Shown in pieces: positions 1-8,905 of a DNA stretch of 64,000 bases (the first letter of the stretch is position 1; the number at the start of each line of letters is the position of its first letter). The notes below the pieces were generated by a model, which ran no database searches, was not told the DNA's origin, and was given only the letters and a program-made list of their open reading frames with translations. Origin of the DNA: Thermoproteota archaeon (GTDB taxonomy: Archaea; Thermoproteota; Thermoprotei_A; Sulfolobales; NBVN01); contig JAUQPH010000004.1 in assembly GCA_030550455.1 (NCBI GenBank), forward strand, positions 62,001 to 126,000, in the 5' to 3' direction. The position numbers and the translations under genes were made by a program.

Positions 1-2169
1 TCTTCAGACGAGCCGGAGGTGCTGGAGATCCTGAGGGAGGTCGTAGTGATATTGATACCGTCCCAGAATCCAGATGGCCAAATAGCCGTAGTAGACTGGT
101 ACACCAAGACCCTTGGGACAGAGTACGAGGGTACTAGCCTCCCCTGGCTCTACCACAAGTACTGCGGTCACGACAACAATAGAGACGCTTACGCACTAAA
201 CCTAGTGGAGAGCCAGTACATAGCCAAGATAGTCTACAGAGAGTGGTGTCCGCAGGTCTACTTAGACCACCACCAGATGGGTCCCTATGGTGCTAGGTTC
301 TTCCTCTCACCCGAGATGGACCCGATATACCCGGAAGTAGACCCACTAGTCTGGAGGGAAACCCAGTTCCTTGGGATGCTCGCCGCCATGAGGCTCGAGA
401 GAGAGGGAGTTAGTGGCGTTGAAACAGGAGCACCGTTCACACCCGACTTCATATCTGCATTTCAAACTCTAGCGTACACAATGAACATCATCGGTATACT
501 AACAGAATCTGCTTCAGCAAGGATAGCTACTCCGATATTCGTAGACCCGCATCAGCTGAGGGGTTACGGGAGAGGTAGACTGTCGGACAAGCCGTACATG
601 AACTACCCTAACCCGTGGAGAGGAGGGTGGTGGAGGCTTTCGGACATAGTTAGGCAACAACTCATTGCTTCTATAGCCATACTCTCTGCTGTAGCTAAGT
701 TTAGGCGCGAGTTCTTGAGGAACATGTACGTTAAGGCTAGGAGAAACGTTGAGAGAGGTATGTCGGAACCTCCTTACGCTTTCCTCATTCCGAGAGAACA
801 GCATGACTACCTCACTGCGATTAAGTTCATCGATGTACTGTTAAAGCTCGGTGTAAAAGTCTTCGAGGCGACTAGTTCCATAAGAGTTGGGGCTGTAACG
901 TACCCCGCCGGAACCTACGTCATTCCACTAGCCCAACCCAGGAGAGCCCTTGTCAAGAAGCTCATCGACAGGTTCCTCTACCCCGACGACGAGACGACAC
1001 GCGACCGTGAGGGCAAGCCTCTCAGGCCATACGATATAGCAACGGACACCCTGGCTGAATTCATGGGTGTATCGACCGTTAGGGTAGACGAACCCTTCGT
1101 TGCTGAATTAAAGCCGGTAAGAGAGGTGGCTAGAGTAGTGCCGAGTCTAGGTGAGCATAGGTACTACGTACTTGACCCGAGGCTTAACGACTCGTACTAC
1201 GTAGTCAATAGAGTTCTGAGTAGTGGTGGAGAAGTGTATAGGGTATTTGAGGCTGTCGACATAGGTGGCTTACGCCTCCCTCCAGGAGCTTTCGTAGTGC
1301 GTAGAGATGGTGTTAGTAGAGTACTGCTCGAAGCCGCCAGCGAGAGGGGAGTCCCGGTCTACGGACTCGACGACTTACCCCAGCTTAGGTTGCTTAAGGT
1401 AAAGATCGGGAGGATCGGTGTTTATGAAAGGTACTACGGAGGCAACATGGAGGCAGGCTGGATCAAGTACGTCTTAGACACATACAACTTCCCCTACACT
1501 GAGCTAAGAGATGAGCCAATAAAGTCCGGAAAGCTTCAGGAGGTAGTCGACATAGTGGTATTTCCGTCAGATCCCTTACCATTCCTGACTGGTGAAAACA
1601 TCGAAGAGGAGCTAGCAAAGAGGTGGGGTAGACCCATAAAGCTCCCACCTTACCCACCGGAGTACAAGAGCGGCTTCGGAAAGGAGGGCATAGAGAAGCT
1701 AAAGAGCTTCGTCGAAAATGGTGGTGTAGTCGTAACTATGGGAGAGTCTGTAGAGCTCCTGACGAAAGGGTTTAACCTCCCACTGAGGGATGTAAGTGAG
1801 GACATCAAGGACCCGAAGCAGTTCTTCTGCCCCGGTTCCACTCTCAAAATCCAGGTAGACACCACACACCCACTAGGCTTCGGAATGCCTAAGCAGGCTC
1901 TAGCAGTATTCGTCGACAGACCAGTACTAGAGATAGTTCCGTCACACATGAACGAAAAGTTCAAGGTGGTGGCGAGATACCCCGAGAGAGACATACTGCA
2001 GAGCGGGTGGTTAATAGGAGAAAACATACTGAGCAGAAAACCTGCCTTACTAGAAGCAGAAATAGGGAGAGGAAAAGCAGTAGCCTACTCGTATAAACCG
2101 ATCTTCAGGGCGCAAGCTCACGGAACATTCAAAACGCTGTTTAACTCTCTCTACATCTACTACGAGTAG
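1..2169 (+). CDS. M14-family zinc carboxypeptidase-like protein, 5' truncated by window
   Basis: Peptidase M14-like protein, probably hydrolysing C-terminal residues of peptides. The reading frame is open from base 1, so the N-terminus and the first zinc-ligand motif (HxxE) lie outside the window; the GTG at 19 is internal. Visible M14 features are IPSQNPDG (substrate-pocket strand), the HDNNRD segment, VYLDHHQMG (likely third zinc ligand) and LTESAS around residue 165, which fits the catalytic glutamate. About 500 further residues follow, resembling the long C-terminal extensions of archaeal and bacterial secreted M14 homologues; that part has no motif I recognise. Family assignment is good; substrate is unknown. 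Confidence 0.8.
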   Translation, partial: SSDEPEVLEILREVVVILIPSQNPDGQIAVVDWYTKTLGTEYEGTSLPWLYHKYCGHDNNRDAYALNLVESQYIAKIVYREWCPQVYLDHHQMGPYGARFFLSPEMDPIYPEVDPLVWRETQFLGMLAAMRLEREGVSGVETGAPFTPDFISAFQTLAYTMNIIGILTESASARIATPIFVDPHQLRGYGRGRLSDKPYMNYPNPWRGGWWRLSDIVRQQLIASIAILSAVAKFRREFLRNMYVKARRNVERGMSEPPYAFLIPREQHDYLTAIKFIDVLLKLGVKVFEATSSIRVGAVTYPAGTYVIPLAQPRRALVKKLIDRFLYPDDETTRDREGKPLRPYDIATDTLAEFMGVSTVRVDEPFVAELKPVREVARVVPSLGEHRYYVLDPRLNDSYYVVNRVLSSGGEVYRVFEAVDIGGLRLPPGAFVVRRDGVSRVLLEAASERGVPVYGLDDLPQLRLLKVKIGRIGVYERYYGGNMEAGWIKYVLDTYNFPYTELRDEPIKSGKLQEVVDIVVFPSDPLPFLTGENIEEELAKRWGRPIKLPPYPPEYKSGFGKEGIEKLKSFVENGGVVVTMGESVELLTKGFNLPLRDVSEDIKDPKQFFCPGSTLKIQVDTTHPLGFGMPKQALAVFVDRPVLEIVPSHMNEKFKVVARYPERDILQSGWLIGENILSRKPALLEAEIGRGKAVAYSYKPIFRAQAHGTFKTLFNSLYIYYE

Positions 2170-2621
2170 AGGATTAGAGTAGTTAGTTTCTAGTCTCTAG
2201 ACTTACGTACGCTAAACTTTTGTTTCCGTTTGTCCCTGGATACTCACTCCTATTAGTTTATTTTCGTTCGTAGCTGTATCCAGGGGCTTCCACCTCACCC
2301 ATACAGATATCGGTATCTGTATGGGTTCATGGGTGGCTGTTGAGCTCAACGGCACGAGGCTCCCGCATAGTTTTAGCCTAGGAAGGCTTGGAGCACCGCC
2401 TAATCACCACTTAGGTTCATCCCAGGTACAGCCGTAAGCAACACTCATAAACATTACCCTCAAAACATTAAAAAGAAAACAATCCCATGTGCGTATCGTT
2501 CGATGACGTCGAGAGCTCTCTACACGGTGTGGTGTTCTCTTCTTAGATGGCGTCAGAAACGCTAAAAGAGCTTACTTCAGCGTATCGAAAGGATAGAGTT
2601 GGAAAGCGATGGTGAGTTGCT
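2170..2621. other. Intergenic region holding one copy of the 260-bp repeat
   Basis: No credible gene. Most of the space is the repeat element at 2226-2486, described separately. The rest (2487-2621) shows only short frames and lies past the 3' end of the convergent LeuA-family gene. Confidence 0.6.
2226..2486 (-). mobile_element. 260-bp dispersed repeat, family 1, copy A
   Basis: One of three near-identical 260-261 bp copies (others at 11713-11972 and 62012-62271). The ends are sharp: similarity begins at CCGTTTGTCCCTGGAT and stops after AAGAAAACAATCCC. It contains a perfect 12-bp-arm hairpin at 2298-2325 (CCCATACAGATA, loop TCGG) and 10-bp arms at 2234-2243 and 2276-2285. Read on the minus strand, the family encodes a tail with the motif PLGSTATHE, which resembles C-terminal tails of crenarchaeal IS200/IS605 TnpB proteins; in this copy that frame is damaged. 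Most likely a non-autonomous derivative keeping the tnpB 3' end and right end. Confidence 0.7.
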
Positions 2622-3866
2622 TTAGCGAGTCTCCTCACTGATGACTTTTTTGACTATCATGCTGAACTCCTCTCTTGAAACCGACCCCTTCTTTAGTATT
2701 GAGTAGAACTTCGTTTCTAGCAAGATCTTTACTAACTTTTCCGTGCTTACTTTACTCGAATCTATTCCAACTTCCTTTAAGGCCTCGACGATGTTCGTCT
2801 TACCCGACTTCTTTCCTAGAACTATCTCAATTCCTCCTTTCCTACCCACTAGTTCGGGCAGTATTGGGAATACCTCGGTTGGTCTTACCTCTCTAGCTGA
2901 AATCCACCATTCAGCGATCATCCCGGACTCTACCCTGAACGGTGAATCTCCAACGATTGGTTTGTGGGGTGGTAGCTTAACACCTGAGAGTTGCTCAACT
3001 AGCTTAGATAGTTCGTACAGCTTGTCGAGCTTTACGTTAGTCCTCACTCCTAGAAGTAGTTCTAGTGCTAATACTGTTTCCTCTAGAGCAGCGTTACCTG
3101 CTCTCTCACCTATGCCATTGACAGTTACGTGAACTGCTGATGCACCTGAAGCTACAGCTGCTAGAGCGTTAGCTACGGCTAGACCGAAATCGTTATGCGG
3201 GTGTACCTCTACAGGCTTCTTAGTAAGGGACTTTACTTGCTTAGTTAGGTACTCCATAGCGAACGGACTAGCAACTCCGAAGGTATCTGCTATAGTAAGA
3301 GAATCCATGAAGTCTTGTACTGAGTTTACCACCTTCTTTAGGAACTCGTAGTCAGCCCTCGTCGAGTCTATTGCGAGGAGAGTAACGAAGAGTCCGTGCT
3401 TTTTTGCGTACTCAGCTGCCTCGACAACCATTTTTATAGCGCTGTCTTCTGGGATGCGGTATCCGTATTCGATAATATGCTTACTAGAGGGAAGCTCCAT
3501 CACGACCCCGGGTACTTCGGCCTTAATCGCTAGGTCTACATCTTGTTTTAAGCACCTCGAGAAAGCCATTACTCTTGCTTTAAGCCCCAGCTTGGCGATC
3601 TCCTTGATGGCATCGAAATCGTCTCTAGAGACTGAGGGCATTCCAGCCTCGATCCTATCTACACCCGCCTCATCGAGAGCTGTGGCTATTCTAACTTTCT
3701 CGTCTCTTCTAAACACTACACCTGCCTGTTGCTCTCCGTCTCGCAGTGTGGTATCGTGTATAACCACTCTCTCGGGTAGCTCGAGTTTCTTCCTAACCTC
3801 ATCATCGAAGTTAAGTGGGCTAACAAACCAGAACTTAGAGGACCACATATACAAACATTTCACCAA
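2622..3866 (-). CDS. 2-isopropylmalate/homocitrate synthase-family enzyme
   Basis: Member of the LeuA/NifV/CimA/Re-citrate synthase family, which condenses acetyl-CoA with a 2-oxo acid in the cytoplasm. Motifs: HDTTLRDGEQQAG near residue 37 (metal and substrate binding), EAGMPSVS, and VEVHPHNDFGLAVANALAA with the HxH metal ligands. At 414 residues it lacks the C-terminal LeuA regulatory domain, so it is nearer NifV, homocitrate or Re-citrate synthase in build. No leucine or lysine pathway genes adjoin it, so the 2-oxo acid cannot be assigned. The first Met may not be the true start; Met7 (MWSSKF) is an alternative. Confidence 0.85.
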   Translation of the reverse strand: MVKCLYMWSSKFWFVSPLNFDDEVRKKLELPERVVIHDTTLRDGEQQAGVVFRRDEKVRIATALDEAGVDRIEAGMPSVSRDDFDAIKEIAKLGLKARVMAFSRCLKQDVDLAIKAEVPGVVMELPSSKHIIEYGYRIPEDSAIKMVVEAAEYAKKHGLFVTLLAIDSTRADYEFLKKVVNSVQDFMDSLTIADTFGVASPFAMEYLTKQVKSLTKKPVEVHPHNDFGLAVANALAAVASGASAVHVTVNGIGERAGNAALEETVLALELLLGVRTNVKLDKLYELSKLVEQLSGVKLPPHKPIVGDSPFRVESGMIAEWWISAREVRPTEVFPILPELVGRKGGIEIVLGKKSGKTNIVEALKEVGIDSSKVSTEKLVKILLETKFYSILKKGSVSREEFSMIVKKVISEETR

Positions 3867-4330
3867 AACTATGATCGTAGAAAAGCATAAGTGTATACAT
3901 TAAAGCCACTTATTGAGTGCAACACACGTCCGTGTTCACGTACAATCGGTATCTGTTTAGTGATGCATTACTAAACTAACCTACTAATAGCTATGGTTCG
4001 TTAAGAGCTAATTTAGTCCCTCTTATAGGTTTGAGAATATAGATGAGTCTGCTGAAATCTTCGGTATCCATTAACGCATTAGTACGACTCAGGCTACTTC
4101 CCCATGTAATGTTGTGTAGTATATGCTTCTCATCGGCCTCGGTTCATATTCTTCTACTGGAGGTAACCTAGTATAGGTGATGTAATTACTGTGATTGAAA
4201 TGAAGTCTAAGAAATCTTAGTTAGTGAACACATGGAGATGCTCGACATTAGCGATAGAAAAAGTTGGGAGTCTCCTTAGAAGTCGAGAAAGTTTTTATGT
4301 GTATGTGGAATTACAAGCTGGCGTAGACGC
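3867..4330. other. Intergenic, no clear gene
   Basis: No gene recognised. A minus-strand frame of about 50 codons (roughly 4020-4170) is protein-like in composition but has no start codon and matches nothing I know; it may be a gene remnant. A TATA-like AAAGTTTTTATGTG lies near 4288, about 40 bases before the membrane-protein gene at 4331. Confidence 0.3.
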
Positions 4331-4717
4331 ATGTCTGAGAAGCCTACTGTAACTTTAGTTCTCCTGCTCGTTGGAGGAACACTTATAGTTTTAGCTGGAG
4401 TTATCGGGTTACTAGTGAGTATAGAGCTCGGTATTTTAGGGAGCAGGGTTGGCGTAACGTATCAACTAGCTACTCTCACATTCGGAGTACTACCTGTATT
4501 ATTCGGGGCTTTAGTTATAGTAGGAGCAGTTGTGGCAAACAGTAGTGAACTAAGTAGAGTAAGAGCGGGAGCGACACTAGGGTTGGTTTTCGGCACGTTG
4601 AGCCTCTTAGTAATGAGAGGCACAGGTATATATCCCCGACTACTTCTCGCGGGTTTATTGCTCTCCGTAGTCGGAGGTATAGTGGGTCTCGTGTGGAAGC
4701 CTTCTCTACATCAGTAA
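4331..4717 (+). CDS. Small four-helix membrane protein, unknown
   Basis: 128 residues, almost entirely four hydrophobic segments (about residues 8-30, 42-66, 78-97, 103-122) joined by short polar loops, ending in a short charged tail. The N-terminus MSEKPT is cytosolic-looking. No family recognised. An upstream TATA-like sequence, ATG start and stop followed by non-coding sequence support a single-gene unit. Composition matches its neighbours. Confidence 0.6.
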   Translation: MSEKPTVTLVLLLVGGTLIVLAGVIGLLVSIELGILGSRVGVTYQLATLTFGVLPVLFGALVIVGAVVANSSELSRVRAGATLGLVFGTLSLLVMRGTGIYPRLLLAGLLLSVVGGIVGLVWKPSLHQ

Positions 4718-5666
4718 CAACAAGGTGACTCTCTATTACTTAATCTAAGCGAGTGTTCCAAGCTTGAGCAGTAAACCAAGTCGCTAGGAAAATGGCTGTG
4801 ATACTGTCTAGAACTCACTAAGAGCGTGAGATGTCTTTTCTCTCGGCTATGTGCAACCGGCAGGTAAATACCGTCTCTAGCGGTTAAGCAGCTTGCCGTA
4901 GGTAGCGGTCACTGATGCGAGTGACTTTAGTGCTCTCTGAGGGGGCGACCGAAGCTCAGCTTATCCCTAATACCCAAAGTTCTAAGGCTTAACCACATAG
5001 ATGCCGTATTGCTGGATACTATTGGGAGCTGGAGTTCTCTCTAGTACTTCAACCACTTCTAGAGCTCTAAGGTTCGTGCAGCCTACGAAGACCCCACCTA
5101 TTGTTGGTCCAGCTACTCCAAAGGTTTCTTTAGCTTCAGAAGCCATATACCTGAGAGCATTTGAGTTGCCTCGATTAACTTAACTCTCAACGCGTGAACA
5201 CATACTTCCTAGGGAGCCATCCTTCAGAACTCAGGTTCCACCGTAGCGTTAGATGGCGGAACTATAAGGTCTATCCTACCTCTCCAACCGTACATAGGGG
5301 GTCTAAGAAGATTACGTATCAAGGTTTAAAGTTATTAACTCATGAACGTTAACAATGCAGAAGGCATTAACCGTACCGTAGTTCAAGAACTTGAAGGATT
5401 TTAGTGGGTTTAGTCGAGCTGTAAGTATGCTATAATCGTACTTGTTTACAGCTGAAAGTCCCTCTCTAAATGTTAGGAGGAGGTCAAGTTCTTGAAGAGA
5501 TTTAAGAGGAAGTTGCGCTAATTTTATTATCTTAACCCAAATTCGTTAACTGAAATCCGATAATCAAACTCCTAAGTAATAAATGCTATCGTGGTCTTAT
5601 GCCGTACCTATTTAGTAGGTTAAGAAGCATCTTATTTTGTTTGTATCAATCAGTAAGTGTTAAGAC
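4718..5666. other. Long intergenic region with a pseudogene and paired palindromes
   Basis: No intact gene. It holds a decayed racemase-family gene (4982-5295, minus) and two near-palindromes TTCAAGAACTTGAA (5382-5395) and TCAAGTTCTTGAA (5484-5496), which are also inverted copies of each other. Around 4890-4960 there are small hairpins (GTCACT/AGTGAC with a 6-base loop, AAGCT/AGCTT) that could belong to an RNA, but I could not match any known RNA. Confidence 0.4.
4982..5295 (-). pseudogene. Decayed Asp/Glu racemase-superfamily gene (maleate isomerase/arylmalonate decarboxylase-like)
   Basis: On the minus strand a start at 5295 gives MYGWRGRIDLIVPPSNATVE followed by PEF and a stop, the standard N-terminus of maleate isomerase/arylmalonate decarboxylase homologues (GWRGRIGLIVPSSN...VEPEF). 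After stops and a frameshift, a second piece (about 5179-4982) reads GPTIGGVFVGCTNLRALEVV, which fits the C-terminal catalytic-cysteine loop of the same superfamily. About 400 bases of an expected 720-base gene are missing between them. The gene is clearly dead through deletion plus stops. Confidence 0.75.
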
Positions 5667-7049
5667 GTGAGGGTGTGGTCAGTGACTAATAAGAGTGTTT
5701 CACTAGGTGTCGAGGGACTAAGAGAGCTCATTGGGGAAGTCGAGGGTCCCTATGTTCTACTAGTTGCCGGTAACCCAGGTGCCGGAAAGACTACACTGGC
5801 TTCCACGATCTGTTATAAAAACGCTATAAGCGGAAATAGGTGTCTCTATGTAACGTTTTATGAACAGAAAGAGAAATTGTTTAAGTATATGTCAAACCTG
5901 GGATTGAACCTCGCCGATGCCGAATCTAAAGGGTTGTTGAGGTTTGTCAGGCTATCGATTCCATCAAGTATCGAGACCTTTGTCGAGATCTTTACCTCAA
6001 TGCTATCGGAGGGGCAATACGGTGTCGTAGTAATAGATTCAATCAACCCAATACTTGATAACTTAGGACCTCAAGTCAGTAGGGCCTGGCTCACCAACTT
6101 CTTCTACAATATAGTGCAGACTACTCAAGGACTTCTTGTGCTAGTAAGTGAACTTCCTTACGGTTATGAGACAGCAGGATCTGGTGTACTGGAGTTCGTA
6201 GCTGACGCCATAGTGGTGTTGAAGCAGAAGATTGAAGATAGGTTCTTAGTTAGGTTTATGGAGATCAGGAAAGCTCGAGGTTCAAGCGTGTCTCTAGCGG
6301 AAGTACCGTTCTCGATTAACGTAGGAGAGGGTATCCACATCTGGGTTCCCCCGTTACTAAGCGAAGTATCTCCAGAGAGAGAGCAAATAGATTTAGGGTG
6401 CGAAATTTTAAGGAAGGCGTGGGGAGCTATACGAAAAGGTCAAGTCATCAACATATTTTACCCTCCAGACTGTAGGCATGCTGTCACATTTTTGCCCGTA
6501 CTCTTACCGACTCTAGCTTCTAAGCTTAAAACGCTAGTTATTAGCTATAGGTACTCACCTCAAGCTTTCGAAAACGCCATCTTTACATACCTAAGTACGC
6601 GCGGAGTAAGTGAAGACAAGATAAGAGACCTTCTTGGGAAGTACATTAAGATAGCAAGCATTAATCCGTTCAGCTATAGCACCAGTCAGCTCGCCATCAA
6701 GGAAATGGAGATAATAAATAGCGAGAGCCCTGATGTAGTAGTATTTCATGGACCTGAGATAGCGAGGACAGCATCTGATTTAAAGACATATACGAGAGAG
6801 TTATTCAACGAAATCAATTACTTAAAGAACAAAGGGATATTGATAGTGCGTTTTATAGGTCACATAGATGAGACCACCTATAGACTAGAGTCGAGTATGG
6901 CTGATGCGGTAATGAGGCTTGACTACGAAATTGTTAACGGTAAGGTAGCACTGACGGTATTCCTCTGGAGTAAGGGTCGAGACCCACATACCATCTCTCT
7001 AAGTGAGTTAGAGAGTTGCTTACTAGAAGCCTGCGGTAACATCAAGTAG
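5667..7049 (+). CDS. KaiC/GvpD-like RecA-superfamily ATPase, 460 aa
   Basis: Cytoplasmic ATPase with an N-terminal RecA-like domain: Walker A AGNPGAGKTTLAS near residue 37, Walker B GVVVIDSINPI near residue 120. The C-terminal half (about 245-450) resembles a second RecA-like fold but has no Walker A, as in some KaiC-like and GvpD-like archaeal proteins. Function unknown; relatives act as regulators or assembly ATPases. The start is GTG; a second GTG four codons later is possible. It stands alone, preceded by a pair of palindromes that could be operators. Confidence 0.75.
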   Translation: MRVWSVTNKSVSLGVEGLRELIGEVEGPYVLLVAGNPGAGKTTLASTICYKNAISGNRCLYVTFYEQKEKLFKYMSNLGLNLADAESKGLLRFVRLSIPSSIETFVEIFTSMLSEGQYGVVVIDSINPILDNLGPQVSRAWLTNFFYNIVQTTQGLLVLVSELPYGYETAGSGVLEFVADAIVVLKQKIEDRFLVRFMEIRKARGSSVSLAEVPFSINVGEGIHIWVPPLLSEVSPEREQIDLGCEILRKAWGAIRKGQVINIFYPPDCRHAVTFLPVLLPTLASKLKTLVISYRYSPQAFENAIFTYLSTRGVSEDKIRDLLGKYIKIASINPFSYSTSQLAIKEMEIINSESPDVVVFHGPEIARTASDLKTYTRELFNEINYLKNKGILIVRFIGHIDETTYRLESSMADAVMRLDYEIVNGKVALTVFLWSKGRDPHTISLSELESCLLEACGNIK

Positions 7050-7244
7050 AACACTAGCCCCTCACAAAGCTTTTGGGCATATTTAGTTGAATTTAATTGA
7101 AGCAGTAGTTCTATGTAGTTCTATCTTTCATGTCTTAGTAACTACCAACTTGCGGATCTTGCTCCTTGCTTATATGGTACACCCTAAAGATTCCTGCTAC
7201 AGTGAGACCGAACTGCAAGTCGTGCTATGTGGTGCTTTCCTTCC

Positions 7245-7877
7245 TTAAAGTCTTGGTTTAAAGTAGTTGTTGGCGTAGATAGCTGCTAGGGGGTTATGTC
7301 CTGTCACTCTATCCTTAACTGCTAGGTAAGTTACTGGTGCCTTTGAATACTTTATGAAGAGAGTGTCGTGTCCCACGCAAAGCCCTAAGACTACGTTAAG
7401 CTCCGTACCTACTGAGTTAAGGAGTTCTGCTTGAACTATCGGGTTGCACATAGACTCGTGTGACCCGGGAGATAGCTTGTCTTCTTCTCTCAATCCAACC
7501 CTCGTCTTGTCCACACCACCACATTTACAGCAGACTGAGTACACCTTGAATCCTTTGCTCTCTAGGTATCTAACGACGTACTCTGCTTCACTACTTAACC
7601 CTATACAGAACGCTACCCCAAGCTTTTCTAAACCTAACTTACGGGCGAACTCCACAATTTCGCGAAGTCGTGGCCATACACAGTAACCTTCTTTTTCTAC
7701 TAAAGAAGCAGCTCTGTGAACTCTCCTAGCTTCGTCGTTATACATACTCATACTGAGCTCAATTAATTCTCGATAAAGTACCATAGGGCAGAAACTAGGT
7801 TTAGGTGCCTCAGGGTTTTTGTAGCAGGGCTTAGGCTTGCACTTAGCGCAATTAGGTGAGTTAACGCTCTCACTCAT
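7245..7877 (-). CDS. DUF1847-type cysteine-rich metal-binding protein
   Basis: 210 residues with an N-terminal cysteine cluster (CAKCKPKPCYK, then C near residue 30) and further cysteines in VCCKCGG, MCNP and GLCVGHD. This pattern and the segment VAFCIGLSSEAEYV match the DUF1847 family, thought to bind metal; the reaction is unknown. It is transcribed divergently from the Tm-1-like pair that starts at 8051, sharing a 170-base intergenic region. Confidence 0.75.
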   Translation of the reverse strand: MSESVNSPNCAKCKPKPCYKNPEAPKPSFCPMVLYRELIELSMSMYNDEARRVHRAASLVEKEGYCVWPRLREIVEFARKLGLEKLGVAFCIGLSSEAEYVVRYLESKGFKVYSVCCKCGGVDKTRVGLREEDKLSPGSHESMCNPIVQAELLNSVGTELNVVLGLCVGHDTLFIKYSKAPVTYLAVKDRVTGHNPLAAIYANNYFKPRL

Positions 7878-8050
7878 CCGCTATACCGAAGCCTATTGGT
7901 GAAGAATCTAAATAAGGACTAAACCTCGCCTTAATTCCTGCGCAGACCTTAATATCAGCTAGGGAAAGCACGAACCCGCTCTTTATTAGACCTCTCAAGC
8001 ACGACGTTACAATATTTAACTTTACACTAAGCAAGTATCTCGGTGATATA

Positions 8051-8905
8051 TTGGTAGAGTACATACCTCGGAGAGTCATTCTCGACAGCATGTATGACAA
8101 GATTTCTAGGAGTGAGCCTATAATTGGTGTTGGTGCTGGTGTAGGGATAATCGCTAAAGTAGCTGAGATGGCTGGTGCTGACTTAATAATAATATACAAC
8201 TCCGGTAGGTACAGGATGGCCGGCTTCGGTTCTCTCGCCGGTCTCATGCCCTATGGTGATGCTCACCAAGTGCTACTCGAGCTCGCACCTGAGGTACTTA
8301 GTGTTGTTAGGTACACACCAGTTCTAGCGGGTGTCACTGGTACTCACCCGTTTTACCAAGGACACAGAATGAAGAAGTTCTTAATCTACTTAAAGGAGAT
8401 GGGCTTTTCAGGCGTTCAGAACTTCCCCACAGTAGGTCTAATCGATAAGGACTCCCTTTTCAGGAGAAATCTTGAGGAGACCGGGATGGGATACGATAAG
8501 GAGGTCGAGATGATCAGGCTAGCTCACGAGCTCGACATGCTGACGACGCCCTACGTATTTGATGAAGAAGACGTCGTGAACATGATTAAAGCTGGTGCCG
8601 ATGTACTAGTCTTACACTTTGGTCTAACGGCTAAAGGTACTATTGGTGCGAAGACTACAATCAGCCTGAAGGAAGCTGCTGAGAAAGCTAGAGCGTGGTC
8701 GGAGCTCGCTAGAAGCCACAAGCAGGATGCTATAATCCTAGTCCACGGGGGTCCAGTGGCAGACTTAGATGACTGGAAGTACATAGCTGAGAGAGTGAGG
8801 GGAGTACACGGCTTCTTTGGTGCAACGACATTTGAGAGACTGCCTACTGAGAGAGCCGTAGCCGAGCAGATCAAGGCTTTCAAGAACGTTAAGCTTAGTG
8901 CTTAG
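8051..8905 (+). CDS. TIM-barrel phosphoenolpyruvate-hydrolase-family protein (Tm-1 C-domain type)
   Basis: 284 residues of the TIM-barrel family related to phosphoenolpyruvate mutase/hydrolase and to the C-terminal domain of plant Tm-1 proteins. Visible: PIIGVGAGVGIIAKVAEMAGADLIIIYNSGR near residue 20 (written here only as a family signature region), the FPTVGL and LVHGGP loops. Start is TTG preceded by GGTGATAT. The 3' end overlaps the next gene by eight bases, so the two are translationally coupled. Together they equal the two halves of fused fungal and plant proteins. Biochemical role is unknown. Confidence 0.8.
   Translation: MVEYIPRRVILDSMYDKISRSEPIIGVGAGVGIIAKVAEMAGADLIIIYNSGRYRMAGFGSLAGLMPYGDAHQVLLELAPEVLSVVRYTPVLAGVTGTHPFYQGHRMKKFLIYLKEMGFSGVQNFPTVGLIDKDSLFRRNLEETGMGYDKEVEMIRLAHELDMLTTPYVFDEEDVVNMIKAGADVLVLHFGLTAKGTIGAKTTISLKEAAEKARAWSELARSHKQDAIILVHGGPVADLDDWKYIAERVRGVHGFFGATTFERLPTERAVAEQIKAFKNVKLSA

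Noticed and set aside
2298-2325. Perfect 12-bp hairpin as an intrinsic terminator or CRISPR repeat
   Set aside because: It is inside the 260-bp element, is repeated only with that element, and has no T tract or regularly spaced repeat array around it. No CRISPR array was seen anywhere in the window.
4880-4965. Possible C/D-box or other small RNA with GTCACT/AGTGAC and AAGCT/AGCTT hairpins
   Set aside because: No proper C box (RUGAUGA) and D box (CUGA) pair at the right spacing, and no match to SRP, RNase P or 7S RNA landmarks.
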